From Funneliformis mosseae (Eukaryota; Glomeromycota; Glomeromycetes; Glomerales; Glomeraceae): 22,971 nt of DNA. Below the pieces are notes generated by a model. It ran no database searches and was not told the DNA's origin. It saw nothing but the letters and a program-made list of their open reading frames with translations. The stretch's first letter is position 1. Each line of letters opens with the position of its first letter. The translations under genes and the position numbers were made by a program. Shown one piece after another: positions 1-10,379 of the stretch. Location of the stretch: NCBI GenBank assembly GCA_910592005.1, contig CAJVPP010001084.1, positions 1-22,971 on the forward strand, read 5' to 3'.

Positions 1-539
1 ATTATTGTACTTTTATATTTTTTATATTATGATTACAATTGATTCATTCAATTTATACAATTATTTTAATATTAAAAATTGATTATTAAAAATGTATTAT
101 CAGGTGAAATGTGGTTAATATGTTTTTGCTCCATTTTCAATTTTTTTAGCACAATTTGCACAGGATTAAAAAGAATTATTGAAATAATTCACAAATAATA
201 TTTGAGGTAGCGACTATAGCGCGAAATCATCATTTAATTAAACGAAATTAGACGAAAATATTTTAGACTTAAATTAAAATCTAAAATATGTCATTTCAGC
301 TTATGAAATTCATTTCCAAAAAAAGGAAACCGTGCGTAAATAATTAGCGAGTTGATTAATCAAATTATAATATTTTTTTTTCATGGTACAATTCATGCAA
401 ACATAAATCACAAAGAAAAATTACATAACGATAAACCAAATAATTACAGATCACAAATAATATGCGCGCGTTCGAAGATAGTCTTCCACTATATTGTCAA
501 AGTAAATATCATAGCGTTGAGTAACTTAGGTTTTTATAA
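1..539. other. A+T-rich spacer, no gene seen
   Basis: I see no convincing gene here. One ATG-initiated open frame (352-552, plus) is dominated by Asn, Ile and Lys, as expected from random A+T-rich sequence, and runs into the tandem repeat that follows. A short segment at about 525-550 resembles the tail of the tandem repeat unit, so the array may once have begun further left. Confidence 0.6.
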
Positions 540-930
540 ATTTACTAAATAACTTTTTCTTCATCTAGTAACTGACCTAACGTCTATGGTTGATGAATAC
601 ATGGTTACCAACCATACAGGAATAGGGCGTCGTCAAAAGTAAATAGCGTTTAGAAATTTTTAGAAATTGTGATAATTTTATAAAGTTACTAATTAAATAT
701 TTTTTTCTTCATTTAGTAACAGACTGACGCCTATGGTTGATGAATATATGGTCACCAACCATACAGGAATAGGACGTCTTTAAAGTAAATAGCGTTTAAA
801 ACCTTTTTAAGAAATTATTGATTGTTTTATAAAATTACTAATTAATTATCACATTTAATAATAATAGTAAGTAATTTACCTGACGTCTATGGTTGAAAGT
901 ATGTGGTTACCAACCATACAAGAATTGGGC
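540..930. repeat. Tandem repeat, three diverged ~150-bp units with hairpins
   Basis: Three copies of a unit share the landmark CTATGGTTG at 584, 731 and 887, giving periods of 147 and 156 bp. Units 1 and 2 also share a block containing AGTAAATAGCGTTT and a following TTATAAARTTACTAATTAA segment; unit 3 is truncated and more diverged. Each unit contains an inverted repeat, TATGGTTG/CAACCATA, at 585-592/609-616, 732-739/756-763 and 888-895/911-918, always with a 16-nt loop. In unit 1 an alternative hairpin, ATGGTT/AACCAT, lies inside it at 601-606/610-615. The hairpin is the best conserved part of the unit. Confidence 0.9.
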
Positions 931-974
931 GCCTAGAAGATGGCTCCAATTGTTGGTTGTTGATGAAGCAAAGT

Positions 975-1016
975 ACATCAAGACTAAATATTATAAAGCA
1001 TATTTAGTCTTGATGT
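975..1016. repeat. Perfect 16-bp inverted repeat (hairpin), 10-nt loop
   Basis: ACATCAAGACTAAATA at 975-990 is the exact reverse complement of 1001-1016, separated by TTATAAAGCA. A perfect 16-bp match at this spacing is unlikely by chance, even in A+T-rich DNA, because the arms contain mixed-base CATCAAGAC. It could be the tip of a small foldback element, a structured RNA, or a recently formed palindrome. No T-run follows directly that would mark it as a terminator. Confidence 0.85.
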
Positions 1017-1757
1017 TAATGATATAGTGTTGAACAAGATATGATGTTGGAAATTTAAATTATGAAGATTGTTGTTGGTAAAGGAGGATCATGATGATCA
1101 TGATGCAGTCTTATTAATACAGCTTTAGCAAATTATCACAAAATTATGTAGGGATAATGTTTGGTATGGTTGTAACATTTGGAACTCGGGATGTTAAGCG
1201 GTTCTAAACGGTCCTAAAAGTCCTACTAGTTTTAAAAAAGATTTTTTATTTTACTGTCATTTTATTTTACTTTCTAATGATAATGTATTAATGGAATATT
1301 TATTAAAAATAAATAAAACTTGTTCAGGAGTCACAACTTAACGGTCTCATGAAATTTATATGTTATTCATAAAATTTATTATAGCAATTTTTTTAACAAG
1401 AATTATTTATTATAGATAGGCGATTAGACTTTCTTAACTAAAAATTTCTAAACTCGTTCGACTGTATAACAATACTGGCGTAAAGGTGGGTGGTAAAATT
1501 TGTTTGGTTCCTTTTGCTATTTTGCTTTTGCAAGAGAAGAAAAAGGTTTGTTATTTAATGTCGCTAAAAAAATATTTAAATAAACATTTGTATTAGTGTG
1601 TTGATTAAAGCAAAATCGAATTTGACTTTAATAATCTTTACTTCGTTATATTTCCGCTTAATTATATTAAATAATGGTAAATTATGAAAGTTCTACAAGT
1701 ATTGTGATACATGTATTAGTAACATCAGAACATATAATTTGAAACAATTCGTTTTAT
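1017..1757. other. Spacer, no gene seen
   Basis: This stretch has mixed composition with no open frame of note and no recognisable repeat. Around 1150-1220 it is locally less A+T-rich (GGAACTCGGG, GCGGTTCTAAACGGTCC), which may be old gene sequence, but no frame gives a believable peptide. Confidence 0.5.
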
Positions 1758-2117
1758 TCATATTAGTTTTGGCAGACAAAAATGACTGATCGAACCACTA
1801 CCTACGTCATCATCATTAGCATCACCCAATAATACTTCACCATCAATAAAAAAATGACCAACTCGACCACTAACGGAATCATCATTACTACCTCTGCATC
1901 ATGAGCTGATACTTTCCCTGGTAGAGCTTAAAATTCTAATGCTATCTGATCTAATGATTACAGCTCAATTGCAGTACTCAACATCATCATCAATATTAAT
2001 CCCTTAATATCAATCTAAAATTTCTAATGTAGGAATTTCTTGATTTTCTTGAATATAATGTACTGTATAAATTCCCGGTGGTTAATCAGAATTATTTAAG
2101 AACAAATAGGTGAATAA
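1758..2117 (-). pseudogene. Decayed exon of an unrecognised protein
   Basis: Read on the minus strand from 2081 to 1758, one frame stays in register for exactly 108 codons and gives protein-like sequence such as GIYTVHYIQENQE, GINIDDDVEYCN and GRVGHFFIDGEVLLGD. It is interrupted by four internal stops (TGA, TAA, TGA, TGA) before a final TGA at 1760-1758. The same frame continues upstream through a TAA (2084-2082) to about 2117 with FHLFTYLF. All of these stops can arise from CAA, CGA or TGG by one transition. The acidic tail has an imperfect internal repeat (NDDSVSG..GHF and NDDDVGSG..SHF) matching a 72-bp DNA periodicity (ATGAC at 1782 and 1854 on the plus strand). The composition is less A+T-rich than the flanks. 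I do not recognise the family; a transposon gene or a lineage-specific gene are both possible. Confidence 0.55.
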
Positions 2118-5100
2118 GTGAAATCTGTATAAAAAAATATTATATCATATTCAAGATAATTGTAATAAATCAAAATATACTAACCAATTATAATAAATTA
2201 ATATCAGCTTAATAATGCAATAATGATTATACTATTTGATAGTTCTAACAATCCATTTCTGTGATTTCATTTATGCTAAGTATTGATAAATCTTCTAAAA
2301 TCATAAGTTGAAAAGTATTTTCCAAACCTTAGCTTTTCTTTCATCATGATTATCTTGTTAATGGATCTGTGAAATTTGATTAAATTAATATCTTGTTTAG
2401 ATAATACATCTATTGAAATATCTTCTAAACCTTCTGTAACCTCTTATAATTAACTCTTTTAAATATATTTGATTCTAGTTAATATATTTTAAATGATGAA
2501 TATCAGAATTTTTAATATTATAAGTTTATACATTTGAACTAAATTTTTATTTAAAAAAAATGTTATTAAAATTTAATCAAATACTAAAAAGCTTCATAAT
2601 TGAAATTTACTTTCAAAGAAATGTTGAATAGGTTTAACAAATAATTGTCAAAATTAAAAAAGTTTGATAAGGAAAAAATGTTTAAAGATTCTAATAAAAA
2701 TTTCTACAACTTGATTATATTTCTTTAAAATTTAATATTATCCTTATGCAAAGCTATTTTGATAATGATTCATAAATAAATTCAGGAACTATTATAGGAG
2801 ATACTAGATTTATGTATTTACAATTGATCAAATTTATTAAAATACATCTTATAAAATAATAAAAAATATATAATCCATACTGTTTCTCAATATAATTAAA
2901 TATGATATAAGTTATACATCTATATTTTTCTCTTATATAATTCTAGTAAAGTATCACTAATATTTACTGATTGGTTAATCTAAACAGATTTGTAAAGAAT
3001 CATAGTGATAATTATAGTTTAGCTTTTTATTGTTTTTATCTTTAATTTTATTTTAATTTTATTTGTAATATTATAATATAAATTTAATAAACTTATAATA
3101 GTATCATATTAAAAAAAAACTAATACTTGCTAATGATATTAAATACATTATCTAAGCACTTTTATAAAATATTGAAAATCTAACATTCAATTTAAATGTC
3201 TATGTAAATTTTAAACCTTTAATGTCCAGTTTTATAGATTTTAATATAGAATAATAATAGATAATCTTAACAAGATTTTATTAAACATTTTTTTACTATT
3301 ATTCTAATTGTAACTTTAAAAGTTTTTTTATTATAAGATAAGAAATATTTAAATTGAATTTTTTAAAAAGCTATAATTACATTAATTGAATCTTTCTATA
3401 GCATCTTATAATCAGATATTAATCAGACCAATAATTATAATTCTGAAAATATCTAAATATAGGATTTGTTTAGTTACATGAGAATCAATTTGTTTTAATA
3501 TAGTTACAGATTTAGAATATTAATAATAAAATTAATTTGATCAAGAATGATATAATCTTATTTTAATAAACTATAGTAATAATAATTAAATTATTAAAAG
3601 ATTTAATAATTTTATATAATCCATTTAATATTTATTTGAATATCTTAGTTGTAATAAAAAAAATTAGAATTCTATTTCTATTGATTGTTATAAAATTTTT
3701 TTTTGATTTTTTATTATAACAAGATAATTTTTTATTTCTCTTAGATTTTCTGTTAGATGTAAAAGAATCAGTTAAAAAGATTCCAATATAAGATCCATTA
3801 ATAAGAATATTATAATAATTTTATTATTTTAAATATTTATTTTATAAGTTATTTAACTATTAGTCTCAGTCTCTATAGTAATTTTAGTAATTAAAAAAAG
3901 TAATAAAATTATATCTAAAAATTCTTAAGAAGTATTATAATATAATAAAGCAAAAAAGCTAATTAGTTTATAATAATTATCTAATTGACTTTTTAACATG
4001 AAGCATTTTTTTCCTTTTTTTTATTTAAAGCTAAATTATATAAAGTTCTAAAATAAAGAAATATTATGTCAATAACTATAAAATATAAGCAATATATTCT
4101 ATTAATTACTTTTAGAATATTAAAAAAATTGTTAGCATTTGTTTAATAACTTAATATAAATTTTATAAGTATTGTAAAGATAAGATAATTTTTTATTTTA
4201 ATTAATTGATATTTGACCTAAAATTACTAATTATGTAGATGAATTTATATTTTTCAATAAAAAATAAGTTTTTTGATTCATATTAATATATGATATATAA
4301 ATTTTATTTAGTTAAATTTTTATAGTTGATTATTTTATTAATAAAATAAGCAATTAGATATTAAAATTTCTTTTTTTTATTAAAAATCAAAAATTAGATT
4401 TTAGAAATGATTAATATAAAATTTAAAAATGCCTAATATTATTATTTAAAAAGTCAGATTTTTTTAAAATTCAAAAATTTTTAACTTTAATTAAAATATT
4501 TAATATAAAAAAATTTGAATAGATATTAAATAAAAATCTAAAGATATTTATACATTCAATAAAAATTTTTATTAAAATACTTTATTTATTTTTATTTAAA
4601 AATTAATTTTCTTTTTAAAGTTGTTAAAAAAAGATTCTTTTTATTAAAAATTATTTTAATAAAATTATTTTCTTTAAATTTTAAAATTAATTTTTTAATA
4701 AAATTAATGTAACAATGTCTTATAAGATAATTTTAATAATAAAATTAAAATAATTATCAAATAATGATCTTTATGAAAATTTTTTTTCTTATAAAAGTTA
4801 TATATAATTTTTACTTAACTATTTATATTAATTATAAAAAATTTTAATAATTTTTCTTTTTTATATATTAAAATATAAAATTGATTTTTAAATCTTAAAA
4901 CTAATAAAAAAAAAAAAAAATCTAATATTACTTATAATTAATTAATAAGATATATTTAATAAGAGAATTTTTAATTTGTATTTTAATTTTTTATCTTTTA
5001 TTTTTATTAAATAGATAAATTATAAGTTTAAATTTTAATTAATATTGTATTTTCTTTTAAATTAGGATAATCAATTTATTTAAAATATCCTTTTTTATTA

Positions 5101-6027
5101 AGATTTCATTAATTAATTTTTTTTTTAAAGTAATTAATAAGAATTTTAATATATAGATATAATAATAATAAAGTAACATAATTTTTATAATTTATTTGTT
5201 AATTTTTTAAATAGATATAAAATATTAATAAATTTTCTATTCATTTGTTAAAAAAATTACTTTTTTTTAATTTATTATTTAATTTATTAATAATTTTAAT
5301 AATAAATAAATTATAGCATTTTTAAATTTTAAAAGTCAATTAAAGCATAATATATAAAATTCTATATTATTAAAATATTCATAATTAATTTTAAAATATT
5401 TTCATAATATAATTCTTTTTGTGCTTTTTTAATATTTTCAATTTGTTTTGAAAATTAAAATAATTAATAAAATTTTTGAATATAAGATTACTTATTATAA
5501 TTTAATATTAGATTTTAATTTTTTTATTAATTATCAATTAAAGGATATATATAGTATAAGTAATACATTTAGTATTAAAAATTACTGTTTTAATAATTTC
5601 TAATATTTAATCTATTATCAGTAATAGATATAATTTTATATTTAAATTTTATAATTTAATTATATAAATTAATAATTTACAGATTTTTTCAGTATAAAAA
5701 TAAATAATATATTCTAAATTTAATTTAAGTAAAATTATGCAAAAAAAATTAAAATTATTTAAATTTAAATTTCATTAATATTAAATTAAATATTTAAGTA
5801 AATAATGCTTTATATAATAAGTTTAACTTATAAATTTATTTTTTTATTTAATAATTTTAGATAAAATTTATAAAATTAATTATATTTAATAATTTAAGTA
5901 AAATTATTTAGTAGATTTAAAACTATTTATTTTAATTATAAAAATAGGATTAATTGAATTTGAAAATCAATTTTTTTTAACTTTAATTATATATTTAAAA
6001 TTATATTTATTAAAAAAAAAATCTTAT
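2118..6027. other. Very A+T-rich block 1 (left part), no gene
   Basis: This is almost uninterrupted A/T sequence with long stretches lacking G or C, many TTAATTAA/AATAATT runs and homopolymers (for example the A run near 4907-4920). I find no frame that looks like protein. It resembles the remains of old repeats that have lost nearly all C and G, rather than unique intergenic DNA, but I could not identify an element here. Confidence 0.7.
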
Positions 6028-6152
6028 TTTATTTTTTAAAAATTTGATATTAAATTGTAAATATAATATTTCTTTTATCATTAATAAATTTTTCTTAGTA
6101 TATTTTTTTATTAAAAATATATTTTAATTTAATCTTCTTATTAGTGATATAG
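6028..6152 (+). repeat. Left copy of a ~125-bp degenerate direct repeat
   Basis: This segment matches 7680-7812 in the same orientation. It includes the shared string TAATCTTCTTATTAGT followed by GATATAGT/AATATAGT, and upstream the pattern AATATTTCTTTT...TTAATAAA. The similarity stops abruptly where the foldback element begins at about 6150, so the two copies bracket that element. They could be ends of an older element or a tandem repeat split by an insertion; they are too long to be a simple target-site duplication. Confidence 0.65.
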
Positions 6153-7418
6153 TAGTAAACAAAAGAAACACAACTACTATTAGTTATCTTTAAAAGCTTA
6201 TAATAAGTTAACTATAAAGGCTAAAATTATAATTTTATATTTATTTTAAAGTTCAAATTTTGAAGAATAACCTGATATAAATTTAATATCAATTAATTAT
6301 ATCAAATTTGAAAAATTTAATGATTTATATCAGAATTTCTTACTTAATAAACTTTGAGTATAGAAAATCTTTTATAAGTTTGTTATTATAAACTGATACT
6401 AGATTTAGATTATTTGTAATGTAATGATTCTAACAAATTAAATTTTATCAAAATCATACTAATTAATCAGAAATTATTGCATCATAAAAATTGATATTAT
6501 ATTATATAAATAAGTTTAGCAAATTTTATATGGGTAGATTGCTAGAAAAATCAGGTTCCAAAAATTTTTTAGCAAAATTGAGATTTTTATTGCATTTTAT
6601 TTTTTGATGTAATTAGATTAAAATGTATTAAGCTCTTAATTTTAGTCAAAAATTTCTCAGAACCTGATTTTCCTAGAAACACTCCCATATAATATAAGAT
6701 TTTTGCAATAGAAAAAATAAAAAAAGTCAGAAAAATTCTATTTTACTTTTATATGTTTAAATATAATTTTTAGATTAAAATATGTTTAAATTTAGTATTA
6801 ACTTATTTTTTATTTTTTTGGCTGTTTTCTCTTTTCTATTGCAAAGATCATATATTTCTTTTTATTAATAACAATAGTCATTAGATATATATTTAGTGAG
6901 TTTATTAAAGAGGAAGAATGATAAAAGATCAATTTAAATGGATTTGAAATATAATTACAGAGGTAACAAGTATTTGTATATAGATTTTTAAAATTACTTT
7001 TGTATTTTGTATAATTTAATAAAATTATAGGCAGTATCTTATTGTTAAAAAAAATAATTTTATATAATAAAATATCAATTTTTGCTACATAATAATTCCT
7101 GATTAGTTAACTTAATTTTAATAAATTTAGTTTATTAAAATTATTACACTGCAGAAATCTAAATCTAATATTAGATTTATAGTAATGAACCTATAAAAAT
7201 TTTTCTATGCTTAAAGTTTATTAAATAAGAAATTCTAATGTTAATTAAATTATACAAAACTTGATATAATTAACTGAACATTAAATTTATATCAGATTAT
7301 TTTTTAAGATTTAGGCTTTAAAATAAATATAAAATTATAATTTTAGCTTTAATAGTTAATCTATTATAAGTTTTTAAAGGTAATCAATAGTGGTTATATT
7401 TCTTTTGCTTAATATTAA
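6150..7418. mobile_element. Foldback element with ~360-bp imperfect inverted arms
   Basis: The left arm (about 6150-6512) and the reverse complement of the right arm (about 7057-7418) align along their whole length. Paired landmarks are CAAAAG at 6160-6165 with CTTTTG at 7402-7407, the shared core CTAAAATTATAATTTTATAT, and near the inner ends AATTATT...AAAATTGATATT. Arm differences are mostly transitions. No transposase frame is visible in the 540-bp loop, which instead contains a second, smaller inverted-repeat element. The structure fits a foldback or long-TIR non-autonomous DNA transposon. A decayed hairpin of two inverted copies of one repeat is an alternative. Confidence 0.75.
6531..6687. 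mobile_element. 157-bp mariner-like MITE nested in the foldback loop
   Basis: The terminal inverted repeats are about 48 bp. The left end reads TGGGTAG..GCTAG.AAAATCAGGTTC, and the reverse complement of the right end reads TGGGAGT..TCTAGGAAAATCAGGTTC; each is followed by an A/T-rich GAAATTTTT-like stretch and AGC/GACTAAAA. The element is flanked by TA on both sides (6529-6530 and 6688-6689), as expected for Tc1/mariner insertion. It is far too short to code for a transposase. It is better preserved than the foldback element around it, so it was probably inserted later. Confidence 0.85.
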
Positions 7419-7478
7419 AGTTGCTAGATAAAACTTAGAGATTTTACAAGTTATCTAAATGGAAAAAGATATAATTTA

Positions 7479-7607
7479 GCGAAATTATATTAAAATCTTA
7501 TTAAAAAATCTGCAAAATTTTAGAAAAGGTAAAATTATATCAAAGCTTATAAAAATGTGAAACTATATCAAAACTTTAGTAAAAAAAATTAGCAAAACTA
7601 TAGTTTA
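7479..7607. repeat. Diverged tandem repeat, two full units and one partial
   Basis: Unit A (7479-7527) and unit C (7557-7607) align as GYGAAAYTATATYAAAA followed by a TTAKTAAAAAA stretch and GCAAAAYTWTAG. A partial copy B (7529-7556, GTAAAATTATATCAAAG...) lies between them. Most differences are C/T transitions. A weaker echo of the motif (AAAACTATATTAAAATCAT) occurs near 8741-8760. Confidence 0.6.
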
Positions 7608-7679
7608 GACATTTTGTTAAATTCAAAATGAGTTTAGACAAGCAATCTTACTTATTACTATATAAATAATAATAAAGTT

Positions 7680-7812
7680 TTCTATTTTTATAATTGATAT
7701 TTAATATATTAAACTATAAATATATTTCTTTTTTATTATTAATAAAATTTTTAATATACTTTTTCTATTAAAAATATTTTAAATACTTAATCTTCTTATT
7801 AGTAATATAGTT
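7680..7812 (+). repeat. Right copy of the ~125-bp degenerate direct repeat
   Basis: This is the same-orientation partner of 6028-6152 and shares TAATCTTCTTATTAGT near its right end. Past 7812 the sequence (AACCTCG...) no longer matches the other copy. Between the foldback right arm and this copy lie about 260 bp, which include the tandem repeat at 7479-7607. Confidence 0.65.
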
Positions 7813-9225
7813 AACCTCGTTATAATTACATCTTTTAGAATCACCTAAAAATATAGATGTATTTATACAAAAAATCAGATTTTATAATTATGTAATAAAT
7901 CTCTAATCAATTTAATATAATTATATTAATATTTTCTTTTTTTTTTAAATTTCTTTTAGTTTTGGATTTAGGTTATTATTGCATTTTTTCTTTTATTTAT
8001 TTTTCATTTTTTTAACATTTTTAAATTATTAATATTTTTCTTTTTTTTTAAATATAAGATTAAGATTAGATTAAACTGAATTAAGTAAAATTATTAATTA
8101 TTTTTAATTTTATGAAAATTTAAATTTTTTTAATAAAGTTTATTTTAAAATAAAGTAATTTTATAGGATTTATTATAATAATTAACTGATTTATTATATA
8201 ATAATATATAGTAACTATATAAAGGAAAATTATTTATATTGACTAATATATTAACTAATAATTAGTATAATAATGATTATAGCTAATATGTGATTATAAA
8301 GGAATATTTTATATTAAAAAATTCAGAAACAAAATATAGTATACTTAAAAAGAATATAAAGGGTGATTGTAGAAAGGATTGATAGTATATAATCTTTTAA
8401 AAAGATATAATATAACTTTTTAACTTAATTTTTTAATGAATTTTTTTTTTTTAAAACATGTGGTACTTTGTACAATCTTTATTAGAAGTAAAGTAAAATT
8501 TTACAAAGTTACAAATTACAAAAGAGAGAGTACAAAATTTCTGTCTAATCAATTTAACTAAATCAAAATCAACCTTATATCGTTCTAGACTAAATTACCC
8601 AAATTAATTTAGAATAAGTTCAACCATCCAATACAGGAAATCTATAAATTATATAATGAATAATTTGATAACTTTTATAAATATATGTATAATATATAGA
8701 TAAGGGACAAAGCCTTCTAATAAAAATCTAAACTCAGATAAAACTATATTAAAATCATAACAAAGGATATAACAAAACCCTTCCATATGACAAAAACCGA
8801 AACCATTTATCAAAATATTATCTTCTGAGTTTTCTCACTTAAATTTTTTTCATCTATTAAAATTTAAAGAAATATTTAGATATAATTGATATTTATATTA
8901 TAATAAATAATTTGTAATGCTTACCTAAATTTCTTCAACTTTTTTTTCTTTTTTAATTTCTTTTTTAATAGATATCAGATTCTTTTTCCGATGTCTATAA
9001 TAAATACTTTTTGTATTAAATAGAAAAAATTTTTTTTTTTTTTTTATAAAAAAATAGAAATGATTTATTAAAATCAATGAATTAACAAATACAACTTTTC
9101 AATTATCCAATTAATTATTATCTAACCTGCAAGAAACAATAAAGTGCATAAAAAATAATTTGTAGACCTATTTTTTAAGTCTTCCATTGCTAAAAAAAAA
9201 TTGGTAAAAAATTGGAAATTACAAG
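7813..9225. other. Very A+T-rich block 1 (right part), no gene
   Basis: This continues the A+T-rich block with T-runs at about 9027-9045 and several TTTTTTTT tracts. From about 8450 to 8830 there is slightly more C (CCATCCAATACAGG, CAAAACCCTTCCATATGAC), suggesting a different and less decayed sequence source, but no frame gives a plausible peptide. Confidence 0.6.
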
Positions 9226-9504
9226 AATTAATTACTGATAATTCTGTCAATGTCACAAATCCTAAAACGCCAAACGCTTTTTACCATAGAACGGGTAAAG
9301 TTTGCTAAAATAGCAAAAAACTATCGTAGGTGGCATAATGATAGCAACGGAGATCCGTTAAGGAGTTTGGTAATGTTGGTAAGCTTGTTATTTGAGTTTC
9401 GAAGCTATACAGTTTTATTAAAGAGCCTGGTAATGTTGGTAAGCTTGTTATTTGAGTGTGTTGTGTCTCTCGAACTTTTAAGGTATGTGAACCTTTGCAT
9501 TTAG
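9226..9504 (-). pseudogene. Possible coding remnant with an in-frame 60-bp duplication
   Basis: Read on the minus strand, one frame gives LTNITRLFNK, then a near-copy LTNITKLLNG, then SPLLSLCHLR, a TAG, and ILANFTRSMVKSVWRFRICD, ending at TAA. The Trp/Arg/Cys content is unusual for random A+T-rich DNA, and the TAG could come from CAG (Gln) by one transition. The opposite strand has an 84-codon ATG frame (9250-9504). I consider that the likelier shadow because the duplication there yields repetitive hydrophobic text (LVMLVSLLFE), but I cannot exclude it. No family is recognised on either strand. Confidence 0.3.
9369..9457. repeat. 60-bp tandem duplication, 29-bp identical core
   Basis: GGTAATGTTGGTAAGCTTGT and the nine bases after it (TATTTGAGT) occur identically at 9369-9397 and 9429-9457. 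The spacing is exactly 60 bp, so any reading frame across it is kept. The identity of the core against a diverged surround suggests a recent duplication or a selected core. Confidence 0.9.
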
Positions 9505-10379
9505 ACGATGGGTTATTAAAAAAACGTAAAAGCGGGAGGATTAAAGTAATATTTAAACTCAGAAATTAGTTATTCTTGTATTTAAGAATTGATCACTATT
9601 TGAATAAATAAATAAATTTCAAAAGCCAAAAAAGCTTTCATCTAAAATTTTTTTAAATTTTGAAAATGGAACCTACAAAAAAAAATTTTTTTTATTATTA
9701 GACTAGGGCCAATCAAATCAAAGAAAATTTTTTATTTAAGTAATACAATTATGGTTAATATTTTTCGCGTCTTTGCATCCCTGTATCAATGGAAACGTAC
9801 AAAACGTTGAAAAATTTACGACTAAATCTTTATAATTGAAACTTCTTTGATGCACTTCTTACCTTTCCAGATTAGAATAAAGCCTGTTCTCTACATTCTG
9901 GTGTCCATTGACGGTCGAAGGATAATTAGTGATCAGCAACCATCTATTGTAACATTACTAACACCTTTTTATAATCATTTAGGTTCGTGGATAATATTGA
10001 GATTGCTTATAAATGAACTTATCGTCCAGCAGAAAATCACTAGTTTATGAGTATACAACTTCAACTTATATTCTTTTAAATATCGTCTAGCGATTTATTT
10101 TGGTAGATATTCATCTTTCCCTCCTTTCAGTTTCTACCTGATTTAATAATTCTTCAGTGAAACGTCGAAGTAGACTTGTAAAGAAGCTTTGTAAGTATTA
10201 CGAAGTATTGTTGGCAATTTGATACATGATCGAAAGTTACAAATAACGCAGATTATATTTTTTATGTTAAAATAATTTCGTTTTATTATTAATTAATCTA
10301 TTGGATCATATGACTGAAGCAATATTCTACGCGCATGGATCGTGATGCTGGAATGTTTAAGCAATCCTTCACATTTATG
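9505..10379. other. Spacer, no gene supported
   Basis: The composition is moderately A+T-rich and no family is recognised. The 67-codon plus-strand frame at 9847-10050 has mixed composition but no domain, signal or neighbour to support it, so I do not call it. Scattered G+C-containing words between 10080 and 10380 may be the far, unrecognisable end of the HMG relic that follows on the minus strand. Confidence 0.5.

Noticed and set aside
352..552. 66-codon plus-strand frame
   Set aside because: Asn/Ile/Lys-rich random-looking text with no domain or signal, ending inside the tandem repeat.
9847..10050. 67-codon plus-strand frame
   Set aside because: Mixed composition but no recognisable domain, no promoter context and no supporting neighbour.
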